A stretch of DNA of 64,000 nt from Hydrogenophaga crocea (GTDB lineage: Bacteria > Pseudomonadota > Gammaproteobacteria > Burkholderiales > Burkholderiaceae_C): NCBI RefSeq assembly GCF_011388215.1, contig NZ_CP049989.1, forward strand, positions 3,844,001 through 3,908,000, read 5' to 3'. The position numbers and the translations under genes are program-made. Position 1 is the first letter of the stretch. The number at the start of each line of letters is the position of its first letter. Of this stretch, positions 31,557-42,106 are shown one piece after another. Under the pieces are notes generated by a model. It was given only the letters and a program-made list of their open reading frames with translations. It did no database searches and was not told the DNA's origin.

Positions 31557-32689
31557 TGTTTGCCTCGTGTAAAGGAAGCGCGCAGCAGTGTCTTGAGATC
31601 CCTGGAGGCATTGAATAAGTGAAGGTTGTTTGGATAGTCGGCGTGTTGTCGTGCCGGAGCATCCACGAGTTCAATCAACTCCGTCGGCGTAACCCCCAGT
31701 TTTTTGGCAACGAATTTGATGTCGCGTTTGATTTGCTGCTCGGTGATGGGGGGCTCTGACAGTTCCGCCAGCGCCGCCTCGCGAGTCATCTGTCCCGCTA
31801 CGATCAGACTGGACAGGTGCAGCCGTCTCTTGTCGAACCCAAACTTTCGAGGCAGATAAATGTCTTGATAAAACTTGGTGAATCGAGATTCGCTGTGTTT
31901 GCCACCATAATCGCGCCAGCCATAAATGGTTTTGAGCTGGGCTTGGGCTGACTGCTTGTCGTACTGGATGAAGTTCAGCGGTCGGTGAATCGTTAGTTGG
32001 CGCCGCGCACGAGTCATCCAGAGGTACTCCCACACCCCCATGATGGGGTAACTCTCCAGCGAAGATTTGCCAAACAGGTTATGGATTGCGCGGATGTGTC
32101 TGCCGTCGATCGATGGGTAGCCGAAGTTGGGCGGCACAATACTTTCGGAAGCAAAGTTGACCCCACTCAAAAAATCGCGAATGCCGAACCGCGCCGCTGT
32201 TCTGTACAGCGTGGCGAAGAAGGCGTGGTCCTGCGGCATATCCTGATTGAGAACAGCAGCCTTGAGGAACGCGACTTGAAGGTCTCGCATCTCGTGCCAC
32301 TCAATCACGTGTGTGTGGAAATCAATGTCCAGGCCACGAACGATGGACTCGATGTTGGCCACTGCCGGCTCGGAGTTCCAGCCCCCATCCACGTGCACCG
32401 CGAGCAATCTCAGTCCATGCTGTCGACTGGCAAGGTGGGCAAGGTAGGCGCTGTCGATACCCCCACTGAGCCCGATCATGGCGTCATAGGTTTGGCCCTT
32501 GCCTCGCTCCTTCAGATGCTCGACGAGCTGGGCCATACGCATTTCGCCCTCAGGACCTGGCCACCATTCGCTTGGTCGTCGAGCAAGTGCGTCGCGGCAG
32601 CAGTTGCATTGCCCTCGCTCATCAAACTGGATGGCGGGATTGCTGTCATCCATGACGCAAAACGTGCAGGTTCTAGCCTTCGTGATCAT
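31553..32689 (-). CDS. wbpG: N-acetyl sugar amidotransferase (WbpG family)
   Basis: A 378-residue PP-loop ATPase. N-terminal cysteine pairs (TCTFCVMDDS and GQCNCCRDA) are followed by the ATP pyrophosphatase loop AMIGLSGGIDSAYLAHLA. In Pseudomonas aeruginosa serogroups, WbpG with HisH2 and HisF2 turns the 3-N-acetyl group of a 2,3-diacetamido uronic acid into an acetamidino group. The same three genes are adjacent here with 4-base overlaps. A related use in pseudaminic/legionaminic acid amidination (PseA) is less likely with WbpB/D/E homologues nearby. Confidence 0.9.
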   Translation of the reverse strand: MITKARTCTFCVMDDSNPAIQFDERGQCNCCRDALARRPSEWWPGPEGEMRMAQLVEHLKERGKGQTYDAMIGLSGGIDSAYLAHLASRQHGLRLLAVHVDGGWNSEPAVANIESIVRGLDIDFHTHVIEWHEMRDLQVAFLKAAVLNQDMPQDHAFFATLYRTAARFGIRDFLSGVNFASESIVPPNFGYPSIDGRHIRAIHNLFGKSSLESYPIMGVWEYLWMTRARRQLTIHRPLNFIQYDKQSAQAQLKTIYGWRDYGGKHSESRFTKFYQDIYLPRKFGFDKRRLHLSSLIVAGQMTREAALAELSEPPITEQQIKRDIKFVAKKLGVTPTELIELVDAPARQHADYPNNLHLFNASRDLKTLLRASFTRGKQ

Positions 32690-33447
32690 GACAGCGAGTC
32701 GTTTAATGCGTCCATATGAAGCATGCTGGGATAACTAACCAGCACCGCACGAAGCCTGCCGATGAACACAAAGGCACTGCCGGATGCAGCGGCCGAGGCG
32801 CCGGCGTGCAGGGCCTGTGCAAGATGAATCGCTTCACCTGCTCCGCCCAGGGCGACAGTGGGAACCGATAAATGGGGTGCCACGGCCCGGATGAGGTCAA
32901 GGTCATATCCGTTTCGTGTGCCATCGCGATCGATGGACTGGAGGATGATTTCGCCCGCTCCGGCGTCTTCGAGTCGTTTGCAGTGGTCCAGAGGATTCAG
33001 CGAAACGCCGGGTCTGCCTGCTTGCACAACATGTCTCGTTGCCTTTGAGTCGTTGGCCACGTCGACGCACGCGACCGTGGCTTGACTACCGAAGGTGCTG
33101 GCGAGTTCGCGGACCAGCCCGAGGTCCGAGGCCGATCTGCCGAGAACGAACTTTTCGATACCTGCGCGATTGAGCGATTCGCACTGGCAAGCTGCTGTGA
33201 TGCCTCCGCCATAGGCCATGGGCATAAAACACTCACTGGCCAGCTCGCGGAGAAAGCCGAGATCGGGACTGCGGCCCAGCGGGCTCGCGTCGATATCGAG
33301 CACGCAAATCTCGTCAACCTCCTTTTCATTGAATAGACGAATGACATTGAAAGGATCGCCGACATAGGTCCTCGGCCCGAAGCCTATGGTCTTCACCAAG
33401 CGGCGGCGCTGGTCAACCAGCAGCACGGGGATGATTCGCTTCCTCAT
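32686..33447 (-). CDS. hisF2: HisF2-like cyclase subunit of the sugar amidination system
   Basis: A 253-residue TIM-barrel protein of the HisF family. Phosphate-binding and catalytic segments include IIPVLLVDQRRRLVKT (Asp in the place of HisF D11), ACVDVANDSK and QSIDRDGTRNGYD. Being next to wbpG and a hisH-like gene and inside a glycan locus, it is the accessory paralogue, not the histidine biosynthesis enzyme. It is thought to channel ammonia from HisH2 toward the WbpG reaction. Confidence 0.9.
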   Translation of the reverse strand: MRKRIIPVLLVDQRRRLVKTIGFGPRTYVGDPFNVIRLFNEKEVDEICVLDIDASPLGRSPDLGFLRELASECFMPMAYGGGITAACQCESLNRAGIEKFVLGRSASDLGLVRELASTFGSQATVACVDVANDSKATRHVVQAGRPGVSLNPLDHCKRLEDAGAGEIILQSIDRDGTRNGYDLDLIRAVAPHLSVPTVALGGAGEAIHLAQALHAGASAAASGSAFVFIGRLRAVLVSYPSMLHMDALNDSLS

Positions 33448-34058
33448 GTCAGTTGCTCAAAGCTTTTCAGCAGCCGCATGCCGAAGCGGTGGCTTTTTTC
33501 GGGGTGGAACTGCACACCGAAGACGTTGGCCTGTTCCAGTGCGCAGCACAGCTCAGCGCCATAGGCAAAGGTTGCGCTCACGGCTTGTGAGTCTTCGCAA
33601 ACCACGTGGTAACCATGGTCGAAGTAGAAGCGCTCTGGGCCCTGCGCGGTGCCAAAAAGCTGGCCTCGGCCAGCCGGCTTGACTTCCATCCAGCCGATAT
33701 GCGGCACCTTCAGTCCGGAATCTTGCGGAACCTTGATGCGCTTCACTTCGGCGTCAATGTAGCCAAGTCCGTCCTCCTGGCCCTCCTCACTTCGGCGTGC
33801 GAGCAGTTGCATACCCAGACAGACCCCCAGCACAGGAACGCGTCGAACGAGGACCGCGGTGTTCAGCGGATCGATCAGTCGCCTCTCGCGCAGTGTCACC
33901 ATGGCCTTGTCGAACGCTCCAACGCCAGGAAGTATCAGTTTTTCAGCGACGACGATCTCTTCGCTGTCACTGGATGCCTGGGCATCGATGCCGAGGTAGT
34001 CCAACATGTTGAGAATGGCGCCAACATTGCCGACGCCGTAGTCAACCACTGTGATCAT
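33444..34058 (-). CDS. hisH2: HisH2-like glutamine amidotransferase subunit
   Basis: A 204-residue class I glutamine amidotransferase of the HisH type. The catalytic cysteine is in LGVCLGMQLLARRSEEG and the His-Glu pair in FGVQFHPEKSH, so the triad is complete. It releases ammonia from glutamine for the amidination trio. ATG 34058 gives the family start [13 protein letters not shown] and overlaps the flippase stop by four bases; longer upstream extensions are antisense artefacts. Confidence 0.92.
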   Translation of the reverse strand: MITVVDYGVGNVGAILNMLDYLGIDAQASSDSEEIVVAEKLILPGVGAFDKAMVTLRERRLIDPLNTAVLVRRVPVLGVCLGMQLLARRSEEGQEDGLGYIDAEVKRIKVPQDSGLKVPHIGWMEVKPAGRGQLFGTAQGPERFYFDHGYHVVCEDSQAVSATFAYGAELCCALEQANVFGVQFHPEKSHRFGMRLLKSFEQLT

Positions 34059-35590
34059 GGCTGGTCTCTCCGAATGGATCGAGCAAAGCGAACAATGATG
34101 CCCCGCCCGGTCGATGTCACGCCCGTCACGAGCAGGCAGGTCAGTCCAACCACGAGGGACAGCCCCCCATACATAATCGCCAGCTGCGTCCATCCGTCAG
34201 CGTGCAATTGGAAAAAACTGCGAAACAAGGCGGCGAGTCCGCAACCCACCAACAGGGGTAGCGCGGTGCTGACGAGTAGTGCCGACCATTCGAGGTCTGT
34301 GAAAAACAGTCGCTTGGTCAGAACCATTGAAGCCAATACGCGGGCGACACTGGCCAGTAGCAGACCCGCACCAGCCGCTGCCACGCCGAATACAGCCACC
34401 AGCAAGATCGTCGAAATCACCGTGAGCGCCGAGAAGAGCACCGAAACACCGGCGACGGGCTTGTTCCTGCCCATGCCCATGGCGTAATAGGTGAATACAT
34501 TGGTGGCTGAGCCCACCACTCCACCCAGCACCAGCACGAACAACATGTGATCGGCGCCCTTGGCCACCTCAGCCCCTACCCAGAGTGAAAGCACGCTTGA
34601 GGCCAGAACTGCCAACGGAACGAGCAGGGCAGCGCTGATAGTGCCGAGCCCCCAGGACGCCAATTGGAAGAATGCGAGTCGATCGGCAAACGAGTCGCTG
34701 CTCATCGTGCCAAAGCGCGGAAAGAGCACTTCACCTGCCTTGATAACACCGATGTAGGCAGCCTCCTGTAGGCGGTTCGCGACCGTGTATTGGCCCACGA
34801 CCGATACCGGGGTCATGGCCCCCAGTGCGTAGCGATCGATCTGGTTGCCCAGCACGCCCGCGAGTTGGGCGACGCCCTGCCAGCGGCTGAACCGCAGTAA
34901 GGCGGCGGAGGCCTCACGGGCTCGGCTGGAAAACACCGTGCGCCAACACAACATTGATCGCCACCGCCAAAACCACACGGCTGCGACGAGTACAAAGCCA
35001 GCGGCCACGCCCGCCAGATAGCCCTGCGCTTGCGGCCACATCCAAGTGATGCCTAGCGTGACGGTGCTGCCCGCCAGTGCTGTGTAAAGTGCCATGCGCG
35101 CGATCGTCTTGTAGTCTTGCTTTGCTGCACTGACACTCTGAAGCACCAAGCCCACTTGTTGCGCCACCGCGCCTGTGGCACCAATCAGCAGCGCTGGCCC
35201 CAGGCCTGTAGTGGCGGCATCACTGATGAGCAGGCGGGCCATTGCGGGGCCGAATACCGCCAGAATGCACCAGCCCGCCATGCAGGCAACCATGCACCAG
35301 CGCATTGCCACACTGGTGAATGCCTGCATTGAGGCAGGCGCCTGATCGGCCTTGTTCCTGGAAGCGAGTTCGCGGATCAGCGCTTGGCCAAGCACGGTGC
35401 CCACCAAGCTCAGGGGTGCGCACAGGGCAAGAACCACGGCCGCAGCCCCGAATGCGTCGAGACCGATCCATCGAACAACAAGTGGGACGGTAAGGAACTG
35501 AGCGGCCAGCCCGGCGCCGAAGGCAACGAGATTCCACCGGGAGTTCGACAGTACGCCTCCCGTGGAGTTGTCGGCCCCCTGGACTGTCAT
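34055..35590 (-). CDS. wzx: Polysaccharide flippase (Wzx-like, MOP superfamily)
   Basis: A 511-residue membrane protein with about 12-14 hydrophobic segments and the polysaccharide-biosynthesis-protein layout. It shows an N-terminal [25 protein letters not shown] helix, the [19 protein letters not shown] central segment and [20 protein letters not shown]. Wzx proteins flip the undecaprenyl-linked repeat unit to the periplasm, pairing with a Wzy polymerase. It overlaps the hisH2 and wbpE-like genes by four bases each. Confidence 0.88.
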   Translation of the reverse strand: MTVQGADNSTGGVLSNSRWNLVAFGAGLAAQFLTVPLVVRWIGLDAFGAAAVVLALCAPLSLVGTVLGQALIRELASRNKADQAPASMQAFTSVAMRWCMVACMAGWCILAVFGPAMARLLISDAATTGLGPALLIGATGAVAQQVGLVLQSVSAAKQDYKTIARMALYTALAGSTVTLGITWMWPQAQGYLAGVAAGFVLVAAVWFWRWRSMLCWRTVFSSRAREASAALLRFSRWQGVAQLAGVLGNQIDRYALGAMTPVSVVGQYTVANRLQEAAYIGVIKAGEVLFPRFGTMSSDSFADRLAFFQLASWGLGTISAALLVPLAVLASSVLSLWVGAEVAKGADHMLFVLVLGGVVGSATNVFTYYAMGMGRNKPVAGVSVLFSALTVISTILLVAVFGVAAAGAGLLLASVARVLASMVLTKRLFFTDLEWSALLVSTALPLLVGCGLAALFRSFFQLHADGWTQLAIMYGGLSLVVGLTCLLVTGVTSTGRGIIVRFARSIRRDQP

Positions 35591-36693
35591 CTGCCCACGA
35601 ACTCGCGAATGCCGGCGACCACCGCTTGGACCTGTGCATCGAGCATCTCAGGAAAGATGGGAATGGAGAGGATGCGAGATTGGTTGTGGTACGCGTTTGG
35701 GAAATCTTCTGGCTGGTAGCCCATGTGCGCGTAGCAAGGCAGAAACGGCAGCGCCACCGGATAGTTGATGACAGTCTGGATACCACGCGCATTCAGGTGG
35801 CGCGCCAACTCGTCTCGCCGGTCGTGGCGAATGACGTACAGGTGATAGACATGCTCGCGGTCCGGGAAGGTTGCAGGTGTCGTGATGCTGGGGACGTCGC
35901 CCAGCAGGGCGTCGTACTGTCGCGCGATTTGCTGACGCCGCTGTGTCCAGCCCGGCAGATGGGGAAGCTTGACGGACAAGATGGCCGCTTGAAGGCCATC
36001 GAGCCGGCTGTTGATGCCTTCGATTTCGTGCTCGCCCTTGTTAATTCCGCCGTGACGAGCCAGCATGGCCATACGGCGTGCCAGTGCCGCATCGTCGGTG
36101 GTGAGCGCACCTGCGTCTCCCATGGCACCGAGGTTTTTGCCGGGGTAGAAAGAATAGGAAGCGGCATTGCCGAAGCTGCCCACCATTTGGCCCTTGTAGC
36201 GAGCCATGTGGGCCTGCGCACAGTCTTCGATGACCCAGAGCTTGTGTTTGCGTGCGATCGCCATGATCGCGTCCATGTCCGCCGGCTGTCCGTAGAGGTG
36301 AACAGGGATGATCCCCACCGTGCGCGTGGTGATGCGATCTTCGATTCTCTGAGGGTCGAGCGTGTAGGAGAACCCGTCGGTGTCGCAGAAGACCGGCGTG
36401 CCGCCCGCCTGGCTGATGGTCTCGCTGCTGCTGATCCACGAGTGGGCGGTGGTGATGACCTCGTCGCCCGCTTTCACGCCGAGGGCGCGCATAGCGATGT
36501 AGAGCGAGTCGGTACCGTTTGCGCAGGACACGCAGTGGCTCGCCCCGGTGGCTTGAGCAAACGCCTCTTCGAACTTCTGAACGAAGGGGCCACGGATGAA
36601 CGACGAAGTCTTGATGACGGCCGCGATGGCTTCGTCAATGCCTTCGCGGATGGTCAGGTACTGGCTGTGCAGATCGGCGAACGGAACATTCAT
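35587..36693 (-). CDS. wbpE: DegT/DnrJ/EryC1 aminotransferase (WbpE-like)
   Basis: A 368-residue PLP-dependent sugar aminotransferase. It has [18 protein letters not shown], the conserved Asp in [10 protein letters not shown], the PLP lysine K186 in [17 protein letters not shown], and [21 protein letters not shown]. In the WbpA-B-E-D-I pathway WbpE aminates C3 of UDP-3-keto-GlcNAcA. The adjacent wbpB- and wbpD-like genes support that role. A PglE-type 4-aminotransferase is the main alternative, since the locus also has PglF-, PglD- and PglC-like genes and no other aminotransferase. Confidence 0.85.
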   Translation of the reverse strand: MNVPFADLHSQYLTIREGIDEAIAAVIKTSSFIRGPFVQKFEEAFAQATGASHCVSCANGTDSLYIAMRALGVKAGDEVITTAHSWISSSETISQAGGTPVFCDTDGFSYTLDPQRIEDRITTRTVGIIPVHLYGQPADMDAIMAIARKHKLWVIEDCAQAHMARYKGQMVGSFGNAASYSFYPGKNLGAMGDAGALTTDDAALARRMAMLARHGGINKGEHEIEGINSRLDGLQAAILSVKLPHLPGWTQRRQQIARQYDALLGDVPSITTPATFPDREHVYHLYVIRHDRRDELARHLNARGIQTVINYPVALPFLPCYAHMGYQPEDFPNAYHNQSRILSIPIFPEMLDAQVQAVVAGIREFVGR

Positions 36694-36715
36694 GTGGTGG
36701 TCTTGGTTGGGGTAG

Positions 36716-37840
36716 TCAATAGCGGAGCTTGCGGCCGGCTTTGGTGAGCGGACGCTCTAGGAACTTGAGGCTGAAAGCTGCCCAGATGAGGGTCGCGCAA
36801 AGCGCTGCTGCAGCCAGCCCTGCGTCGTAAAGTGTGGAGACGCGCTCAGGCCGGCGAGCAATAAGGAACGCACAAGCCAGGAAGAGCGGGTGAAACAGGT
36901 ACACGGTGTATGAAACCGCGCCCAGCCGCGTTAGCCATGCTTGTCGCAAGGCGCCTATGCCTCCCCGGTCCAGTCGCTTAAGGATCAATAGCACGGCCAG
37001 CGCGTAGACGACCGTCAGGTACGAATGCCCCCAGAGCGCCATGTTCAAGGGCAAATTGATCCGAATCGCGATCAGGAACAACGGGATCAACCACAGCAGG
37101 CGCGTGAACAGCCGCTGCAGGGCCGCACCGTGTCGGGTCATCCAGGCCTCGAAGCCCTGGTGCCGGCAGGCCCACGCAATGACTGCTCCGGCGGCCAGGC
37201 CGTCGAGGCGGCTGAGGGTGTGCACATACATGGTGAATGCACTGTCGTGCAGTAGCCAAGCCATGGCGCGGAAAACTGCCGATCCCAGCGCAATGGCGAG
37301 CAGCAGAACCGGCAAACGCTTGTAAGGCGTCAGAAGCACCATGAGTGGAAACGCCAGATAAAACTGTTCTTCTATGGCGACTGACCATGTCACCGAAATA
37401 GCCGATGGTCCCCACCGATCGTGTTCAGCCATCCACCAGTTCTGCGTGAAGGTGAGGTGGTGCCAAAGGGGTGTGTCGCTGTTGAACACGTCGTTGCGTG
37501 CACCAGCTGCTACTGCGGCCCAAAAGATGGCAACAAGCACCAAGTAGGAGGGGGCAATTCGCAACAGCCGTCGAACGTAGAAGCTTTGCAGAAAGCGCGC
37601 AGGGCTCTGGCGCCGGTCGAGCAAGATGCCGGTGATGAGAAAGCCCGACAGCACGAAGAACAGATCGACGCCAGTGCGACCGAAGATGGTGAGCCCATAG
37701 ACCAGCTTGGTCCAGCCGCCCAACCCCTGATCGATCAGCGCACCCACAAAATGCCAGACCAGAACCATACCGACCGCGATCCCTCGCAGTCCATCCAGTT
37801 CGGCAATCCGCCGCTCGGAGACCATGTGCGTCGATATCAC
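36716..37840 (-). CDS. Acyltransferase 3 family membrane protein (probable O-acetyltransferase)
   Basis: A 374-residue membrane protein with about 10 hydrophobic helices. The family signature is [20 protein letters not shown], followed by [17 protein letters not shown] and [20 protein letters not shown]. The catalytic-type histidine and arginine of acyltransferase 3 are present. Such proteins O-acetylate surface glycans. A GTG at 37840 and an ATG at 37825 are both possible starts; neither has a strong Shine-Dalgarno sequence. It lies between the wbpD- and wbpE-like genes. Confidence 0.85.
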   Translation of the reverse strand: MISTHMVSERRIAELDGLRGIAVGMVLVWHFVGALIDQGLGGWTKLVYGLTIFGRTGVDLFFVLSGFLITGILLDRRQSPARFLQSFYVRRLLRIAPSYLVLVAIFWAAVAAGARNDVFNSDTPLWHHLTFTQNWWMAEHDRWGPSAISVTWSVAIEEQFYLAFPLMVLLTPYKRLPVLLLAIALGSAVFRAMAWLLHDSAFTMYVHTLSRLDGLAAGAVIAWACRHQGFEAWMTRHGAALQRLFTRLLWLIPLFLIAIRINLPLNMALWGHSYLTVVYALAVLLILKRLDRGGIGALRQAWLTRLGAVSYTVYLFHPLFLACAFLIARRPERVSTLYDAGLAAAALCATLIWAAFSLKFLERPLTKAGRKLRY

Positions 37841-37845
37841 GGTGT

Positions 37846-38319
37846 TCAGCCGGCCGAGATGGTCCGGATCAGCCGCGCGGGATTGCCGGCGTAGATGCCG
37901 GGCTCGGTGATGTTCCGAGTGACAACTGCCCCGGCGCCGATGACCACGTCGTTGCAGATCGACACCGGAAGCAAAGTGGCGTTGGAGCCAATCGACACGC
38001 GATCGCCGATGCGGGTCGACCGCCAGAGGCTGCGGTCGCCGCGAGCCGGACCGCCTTTGGCGAATATATCGTTGGTGAACATCACCCCATGACCGACGAA
38101 GCAGTCTGCGCCGATCTCGACCAGCTCACAGATGAAGGCGTGCGACTGGATCTTCGTGCGGGGGCCGATGCGCACGCCTTTCTGGATTTCGACGAACGGG
38201 CCAACGAAGCAGTTGTCGCCAAGTTCGCATTCGTAGACGTTGGCCGGTTCCACGATACGAACGCCTTCGCCGGCGGTCACGTCGCGTACCTGGGCCCTGA
38301 GCAGCGTGGGGGTATTCAT
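37846..38319 (-). CDS. wbpD: Sugar N-acetyltransferase, WbpD-like
   Basis: A 157-residue left-handed beta-helix acetyltransferase. The core is VEPANVYECELGDNCFVGPF, IQSHAFICELVEIGADCFVG, HGVMFTNDIFAKGG and VIGAGAVVTRNI, very like WbpD, which acetylates the 3-amino group of UDP-GlcNAc(3NH2)A, and like FdtC. The adjacent wbpB- and wbpE-like genes favour WbpD. ATG 38319 overlaps the dehydrogenase stop by four bases. Confidence 0.87.
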   Translation of the reverse strand: MNTPTLLRAQVRDVTAGEGVRIVEPANVYECELGDNCFVGPFVEIQKGVRIGPRTKIQSHAFICELVEIGADCFVGHGVMFTNDIFAKGGPARGDRSLWRSTRIGDRVSIGSNATLLPVSICNDVVIGAGAVVTRNITEPGIYAGNPARLIRTISAG

Positions 38320-39374
38320 GTGCGGCCCAGCTTGCAGTGCTCGACTTTCAGGGGCAGCGTCACTTCACGCCCGGAAGCGATGGACTCGTACAACGCCATG
38401 ATCAGCTCCAGGCTTTGACGGCCCTGGTGCCCGTCCACGAGGGCCTCTGTCCCGTTGGTGAAGCAATCGACCACATGCTCGTAGTACGCCTGATGGCCGA
38501 ACCCGTACACATTGGGTGGATTGACCGAGAAGCGCTCCACCACATCGGCATCGGAGGCCAGTGGGTTGGTGAACTGCCATGTCCGGATCTTGTTGACCGA
38601 GAACCCTGCAATTTCGACCGCTCCCGTGGAGCCCAGCACCGACAACGATCCCTCCATGTCTTTGGGTCGTGCCGCCGAGGTGGCTTCAATGATGCCGAGC
38701 GCACCGTTGCGGAATTTGATCGTGGCGACAGCAGTGTCTTCGGCTTCGATTCGCGCCAGGGCGGTGACGCCGCGGGCATGCACGCTTTCGACATCGCCCA
38801 TGAACCAGCTCAGCATGTCCACGTGGTGGCTTGCCTGGTTGGACAGCACGCCGCCATCTTGGGCCCAGGTGCCGCGCCAGTTGTCATTGTCGTAATAGGC
38901 TTGGTCTCGGCACCAGCGCACGCGCACGGTGCCCAGCACAAGCTTGCCGAAACGGCCTGCGTCCAGGGCTTCCCGCGCCTTCACCACCGGCACGTTGAAG
39001 CGGTTCTGCTTGACAACGAACAAGCGCACGCCATTGGCGTCGCAGGCCTCGATCATCGCGTTAGCGTCGTCCAGGGTCAGCGCCATGGGCTTCTCCACGA
39101 CCACGTGCTTGCGGGCCTTGGCAACGGCGATCGCGTGTTCGGCGTGCATGCCACTGGGCGTGAGTATGGACACCACATCGATGGCGGAATCCATGAGCAT
39201 CTCGTCCAGGGTGTGGTAGGCCGGCACGTTGTAAGTGGTACCGAAGCGATCAGCACGATCGGTCTGGATGTCGCAGACAGCCGCCAGGCGCGCGCCCGCG
39301 ATCTGGCCGGTGCCCAGCAGCTCGGCGTGGCGTTTCGCGATGCGGCCGCAGCCCAGAATGGCAAAGTTGATCAT
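38316..39374 (-). CDS. wbpB: Gfo/Idh/MocA oxidoreductase (WbpB-like UDP-GlcNAcA 3-dehydrogenase)
   Basis: A 352-residue oxidoreductase. The N-terminal Rossmann motif is FAILGCGRIAKRHAELL, the catalytic lysine is in VVEKPMALTLDDA, and the C-terminal domain includes QNRFNVPVVKAREALDAGRFGK and the histidines in QASHHVDMLSW. WbpB oxidizes C3 of UDP-GlcNAcA to supply the keto group aminated by WbpE. The pathway's first enzyme (WbpA) and the 2-epimerase (WbpI) are not in this window. Confidence 0.88.
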   Translation of the reverse strand: MINFAILGCGRIAKRHAELLGTGQIAGARLAAVCDIQTDRADRFGTTYNVPAYHTLDEMLMDSAIDVVSILTPSGMHAEHAIAVAKARKHVVVEKPMALTLDDANAMIEACDANGVRLFVVKQNRFNVPVVKAREALDAGRFGKLVLGTVRVRWCRDQAYYDNDNWRGTWAQDGGVLSNQASHHVDMLSWFMGDVESVHARGVTALARIEAEDTAVATIKFRNGALGIIEATSAARPKDMEGSLSVLGSTGAVEIAGFSVNKIRTWQFTNPLASDADVVERFSVNPPNVYGFGHQAYYEHVVDCFTNGTEALVDGHQGRQSLELIMALYESIASGREVTLPLKVEHCKLGRT

Positions 39375-39418
39375 GGTTCTAGAGGCAATGGATCGGTAAG
39401 GAAGAACGCTGCAGCGCG

Positions 39419-40549
39419 TTACTCGGCGCTGACGTTAACGGCATAGCCATGGCGCTTCAGAAGCGCGTGCTGCTTGGCCTGGGCAAGGTCAGCGCTGACC
39501 ATCTCAGCGCACATTTCTCGGGCTGTGATCACGGGTTCCCATCCAAGCTTCTCGCGCGCCTTGGTTGGATCGCCCAGCAAGGTTTCGACCTCGGCGGGCC
39601 GGAAATAGCGAGGGTCGATCTGAACCACCGGTTGGCCGGCGGCTCGTCCCAGCGCGGCTGGGGCATTAACCCAGTACGCGCGCTCTTCGACGCCCTGACC
39701 CTCCCAACGCAGCTGCATACCCAGTTCCTCGGCAGTCCAGCCAATGAACTCGCGGACGCTGTACTGTTTGCCGGTCGCGATAACGAAGTCTTCCGCCTGA
39801 TCCTGCTGCAGCATGAGCCACTGCATGCGCACGTAGTCTTTGGCATGGCCCCAGTCGCGCAGCGCGTCGATGTTGCCCATGTACAGGCAACTCTCGAGAC
39901 CCTGTTGGATGTTGGCCAGGCCACGCGTGATCTTGCGCGTCACGAACGTCTCGCCGCGGCGCGGGCTTTCGTGGTTGAAGAGGATGCCGTTGCAGGCGTA
40001 CATGCCATAAGCCTCTCGGTAGTTCACCGTGATCCAGTAAGCGTAAAGCTTCGCCACCGCGTAGGGACTGCGAGGGTAGAAAGGCGTGCTCTCTTTCTGT
40101 GGGATCTCCTGCACGAGACCATACAGCTCGCTGGTGCTGGCCTGGTAGAAGCGGGTCTTCTTCTCCAGCCCCAGTATGCGGATGGCTTCCAGGATCCGCA
40201 GCGTGCCCACCGCATCGACGTCGGCGGTGTACTCGGGACTTTCGAAGCTCACCGCCACATGGCTTTGCGCGCCGAGGTTGTAGATTTCGTCCGGTTGGGC
40301 TTCTTGGATGATGCGCACCAGATTACTTGTGTCGCTGAGATCGCCGTAGTGCAACTTGAAGCGCGCATTCTCGATGTGCGGGTCCTGGTATATGTGATCG
40401 ATGCGTGCCGTGTTGAACGACGACGCCCGGCGCTTGATGCCGTGTACGGTATATCCCTTCTCGAGAAGAAACTCGGCCAGGTAGCTACCGTCCTGGCCCG
40501 TGATGCCCGTTATCAATGCCGATTTCGTGGAGGTCGTGGTCTTAGTCAT
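39419..40549 (-). CDS. gmd: GDP-mannose 4,6-dehydratase
   Basis: A 376-residue extended SDR. The NADP motif [21 protein letters not shown], the STSELYG catalytic threonine/serine-glutamate motif and [12 protein letters not shown] with Tyr/Lys are all present, as are [18 protein letters not shown] and [14 protein letters not shown]. It makes GDP-4-keto-6-deoxymannose, which Fcl turns into GDP-L-fucose. The start at 40549 overlaps fcl by eight bases. Confidence 0.96.
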   Translation of the reverse strand: MTKTTTSTKSALITGITGQDGSYLAEFLLEKGYTVHGIKRRASSFNTARIDHIYQDPHIENARFKLHYGDLSDTSNLVRIIQEAQPDEIYNLGAQSHVAVSFESPEYTADVDAVGTLRILEAIRILGLEKKTRFYQASTSELYGLVQEIPQKESTPFYPRSPYAVAKLYAYWITVNYREAYGMYACNGILFNHESPRRGETFVTRKITRGLANIQQGLESCLYMGNIDALRDWGHAKDYVRMQWLMLQQDQAEDFVIATGKQYSVREFIGWTAEELGMQLRWEGQGVEERAYWVNAPAALGRAAGQPVVQIDPRYFRPAEVETLLGDPTKAREKLGWEPVITAREMCAEMVSADLAQAKQHALLKRHGYAVNVSAE

Positions 40550-41531
40550 GTCGGTTCTGCGAGCGATTCAGGAAGTCTTGGTAGGCCGATACGAGGCCGG
40601 TTTCCAGCGTGATTCGGGCCTTCCACCCCAGCGCCTCCAGCCTGGCACTGCTCATGAGTTTGCGCGGCGTGCCGTCGGGCTTGGTCGAGTCGAAGCTGAG
40701 GCGGCCGCTGTAGCCCACCACGCGGGCCACCAGCTGGGCGAGCTCCGCTATCGACACGTCGTCCCCATACCCAACGTTGAGGTGACTTTGCATGGGCTTG
40801 ACCTGATCACGCCAGGTGCCCGGGTCCAGGTCCATCACGTGCAGGCAGGCGGCCGCCATGTCATCCACGTGAAGGAACTCTCGTCTCGGCTTGCCCGTGC
40901 CCCAGACCGTCACCGCAGGAGACCGCTGTAGCTTGGCCTCGTGGAAACGCCGGATAAGACCGGGCACCACGTGGGAATTGTCGGGGTGGTAGTTGTCCCC
41001 GGGGCCGTACAGATTGGTGGGCATAACGCTGCGGTAGTCCACGCCGTGGCTCTCGCCATATTGGCGGTTGTAGCTTTCACACAGCTTGATGCCTGCGATC
41101 TTGGCGATGGCGTAGGGCTCGTTCGTGGGTTCGAGTGGTCCGGTTAGCAACGCCTCTTCGCGCATGGGCTGCTCGGCGAGCTTGGGATAGATACAACTCG
41201 ATCCCAGAAAGAGCAGGCGCCTGACGCCCTCCCGGAAAGCTGCATCGATCACGTTCGCCTGAATCATCAGGTTCTGATAGATGAAATCGGCGGGGTAGGT
41301 GTTGTTGGCGTGAATGCCTCCCACCAGTGCTGCTGCCAGGTACACCTGGTCGGGCTTTTCGGTCTGCATGAAGTGCCGCACGGCGGCCTGATCGGTCAGA
41401 TCGAGCTCCTGATGTGTGCGCAAGACGATGTTGCTGGGATCGTGCTTGCGGGCCAGCAATTGGCGCACGATCGCAGAGCCCACCATGCCGCGATGGCCTG
41501 CGACGTAGATCTTCTGAGGAGCGGACTTCAT
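40542..41531 (-). CDS. fcl: GDP-L-fucose synthase
   Basis: A 329-residue bifunctional epimerase/reductase. NADP motif [16 protein letters not shown], catalytic serine-cysteine region [10 protein letters not shown], Tyr/Lys in [13 protein letters not shown], and the conserved tail region [18 protein letters not shown]. It acts directly after Gmd. ATG 41531 overlaps the rfbC stop by four bases; the longer open frame upstream is not real. Confidence 0.95.
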   Translation of the reverse strand: MKSAPQKIYVAGHRGMVGSAIVRQLLARKHDPSNIVLRTHQELDLTDQAAVRHFMQTEKPDQVYLAAALVGGIHANNTYPADFIYQNLMIQANVIDAAFREGVRRLLFLGSSCIYPKLAEQPMREEALLTGPLEPTNEPYAIAKIAGIKLCESYNRQYGESHGVDYRSVMPTNLYGPGDNYHPDNSHVVPGLIRRFHEAKLQRSPAVTVWGTGKPRREFLHVDDMAAACLHVMDLDPGTWRDQVKPMQSHLNVGYGDDVSIAELAQLVARVVGYSGRLSFDSTKPDGTPRKLMSSARLEALGWKARITLETGLVSAYQDFLNRSQNRHD

Positions 41532-42106
41532 GGGGTAGTGGTGGCCTCTGGCCCGGTGAAGCAGTAATCGGAAAAGCGGCCACCTGCCTTGTCCTTGGTC
41601 GACAACAACACCTCGCCAAGCGGCCAATTGATGGCCAGCATCGGGTCGTTCCAAGCTAGGCAGCGTTCCGCGTGCGGTGCGTAATAACTGGTGGTCTTGT
41701 ACAGAAAATCCGCGCTCTCGCTCGTCACGAGAAACCCGTGCGCCAACCCCGGCGGAATCCACAGCTGCCGCTGGTTCTCCTCGCTCAGCGCCACCCCCAC
41801 CCACCGCCCGAACGTGGCCGACCCGCGCCGGATGTCCACCGCCACGTCGAACACGCTGCCGCGCACCACGCGCACCAGCTTGCCCTGCTCGTGGGGCGGC
41901 AGCTGGTAGTGCAGGCCGCGCAAAACGCCCTTGGCCGATCGGCTGTGGTTGTCCTGCACGAATGTCAGGTCGAGACCGGTCGCTTCGTTAAAGGCGCGCT
42001 GGTTGAAGCTTTCGAAAAAGAAGCCGCGAGCATCGCTGAACACCCGTGGCTCGAGGATGAGCACGTCGGGAATCGCGGTGGGCGTGACCTTGAGTGCATC
42101 GCTCAT
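41528..42106 (-). CDS. rfbC: dTDP-4-dehydrorhamnose 3,5-epimerase
   Basis: A 192-residue cupin-fold epimerase. Signature [34 protein letters not shown] with the catalytic histidine, [15 protein letters not shown], and [12 protein letters not shown]. Third step of dTDP-L-rhamnose synthesis in the cytoplasm. ATG 42106 overlaps the rfbA stop by four bases. Member of the four-gene rfbBDAC block at the promoter-proximal end of the locus. Confidence 0.96.
   Translation of the reverse strand: MSDALKVTPTAIPDVLILEPRVFSDARGFFFESFNQRAFNEATGLDLTFVQDNHSRSAKGVLRGLHYQLPPHEQGKLVRVVRGSVFDVAVDIRRGSATFGRWVGVALSEENQRQLWIPPGLAHGFLVTSESADFLYKTTSYYAPHAERCLAWNDPMLAINWPLGEVLLSTKDKAGGRFSDYCFTGPEATTTP

Noticed and set aside
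32686..34058. Histidine biosynthesis hisHF genes
   Set aside because: They lie next to wbpG within a polysaccharide locus with no other his genes, so they are the amidination paralogues.
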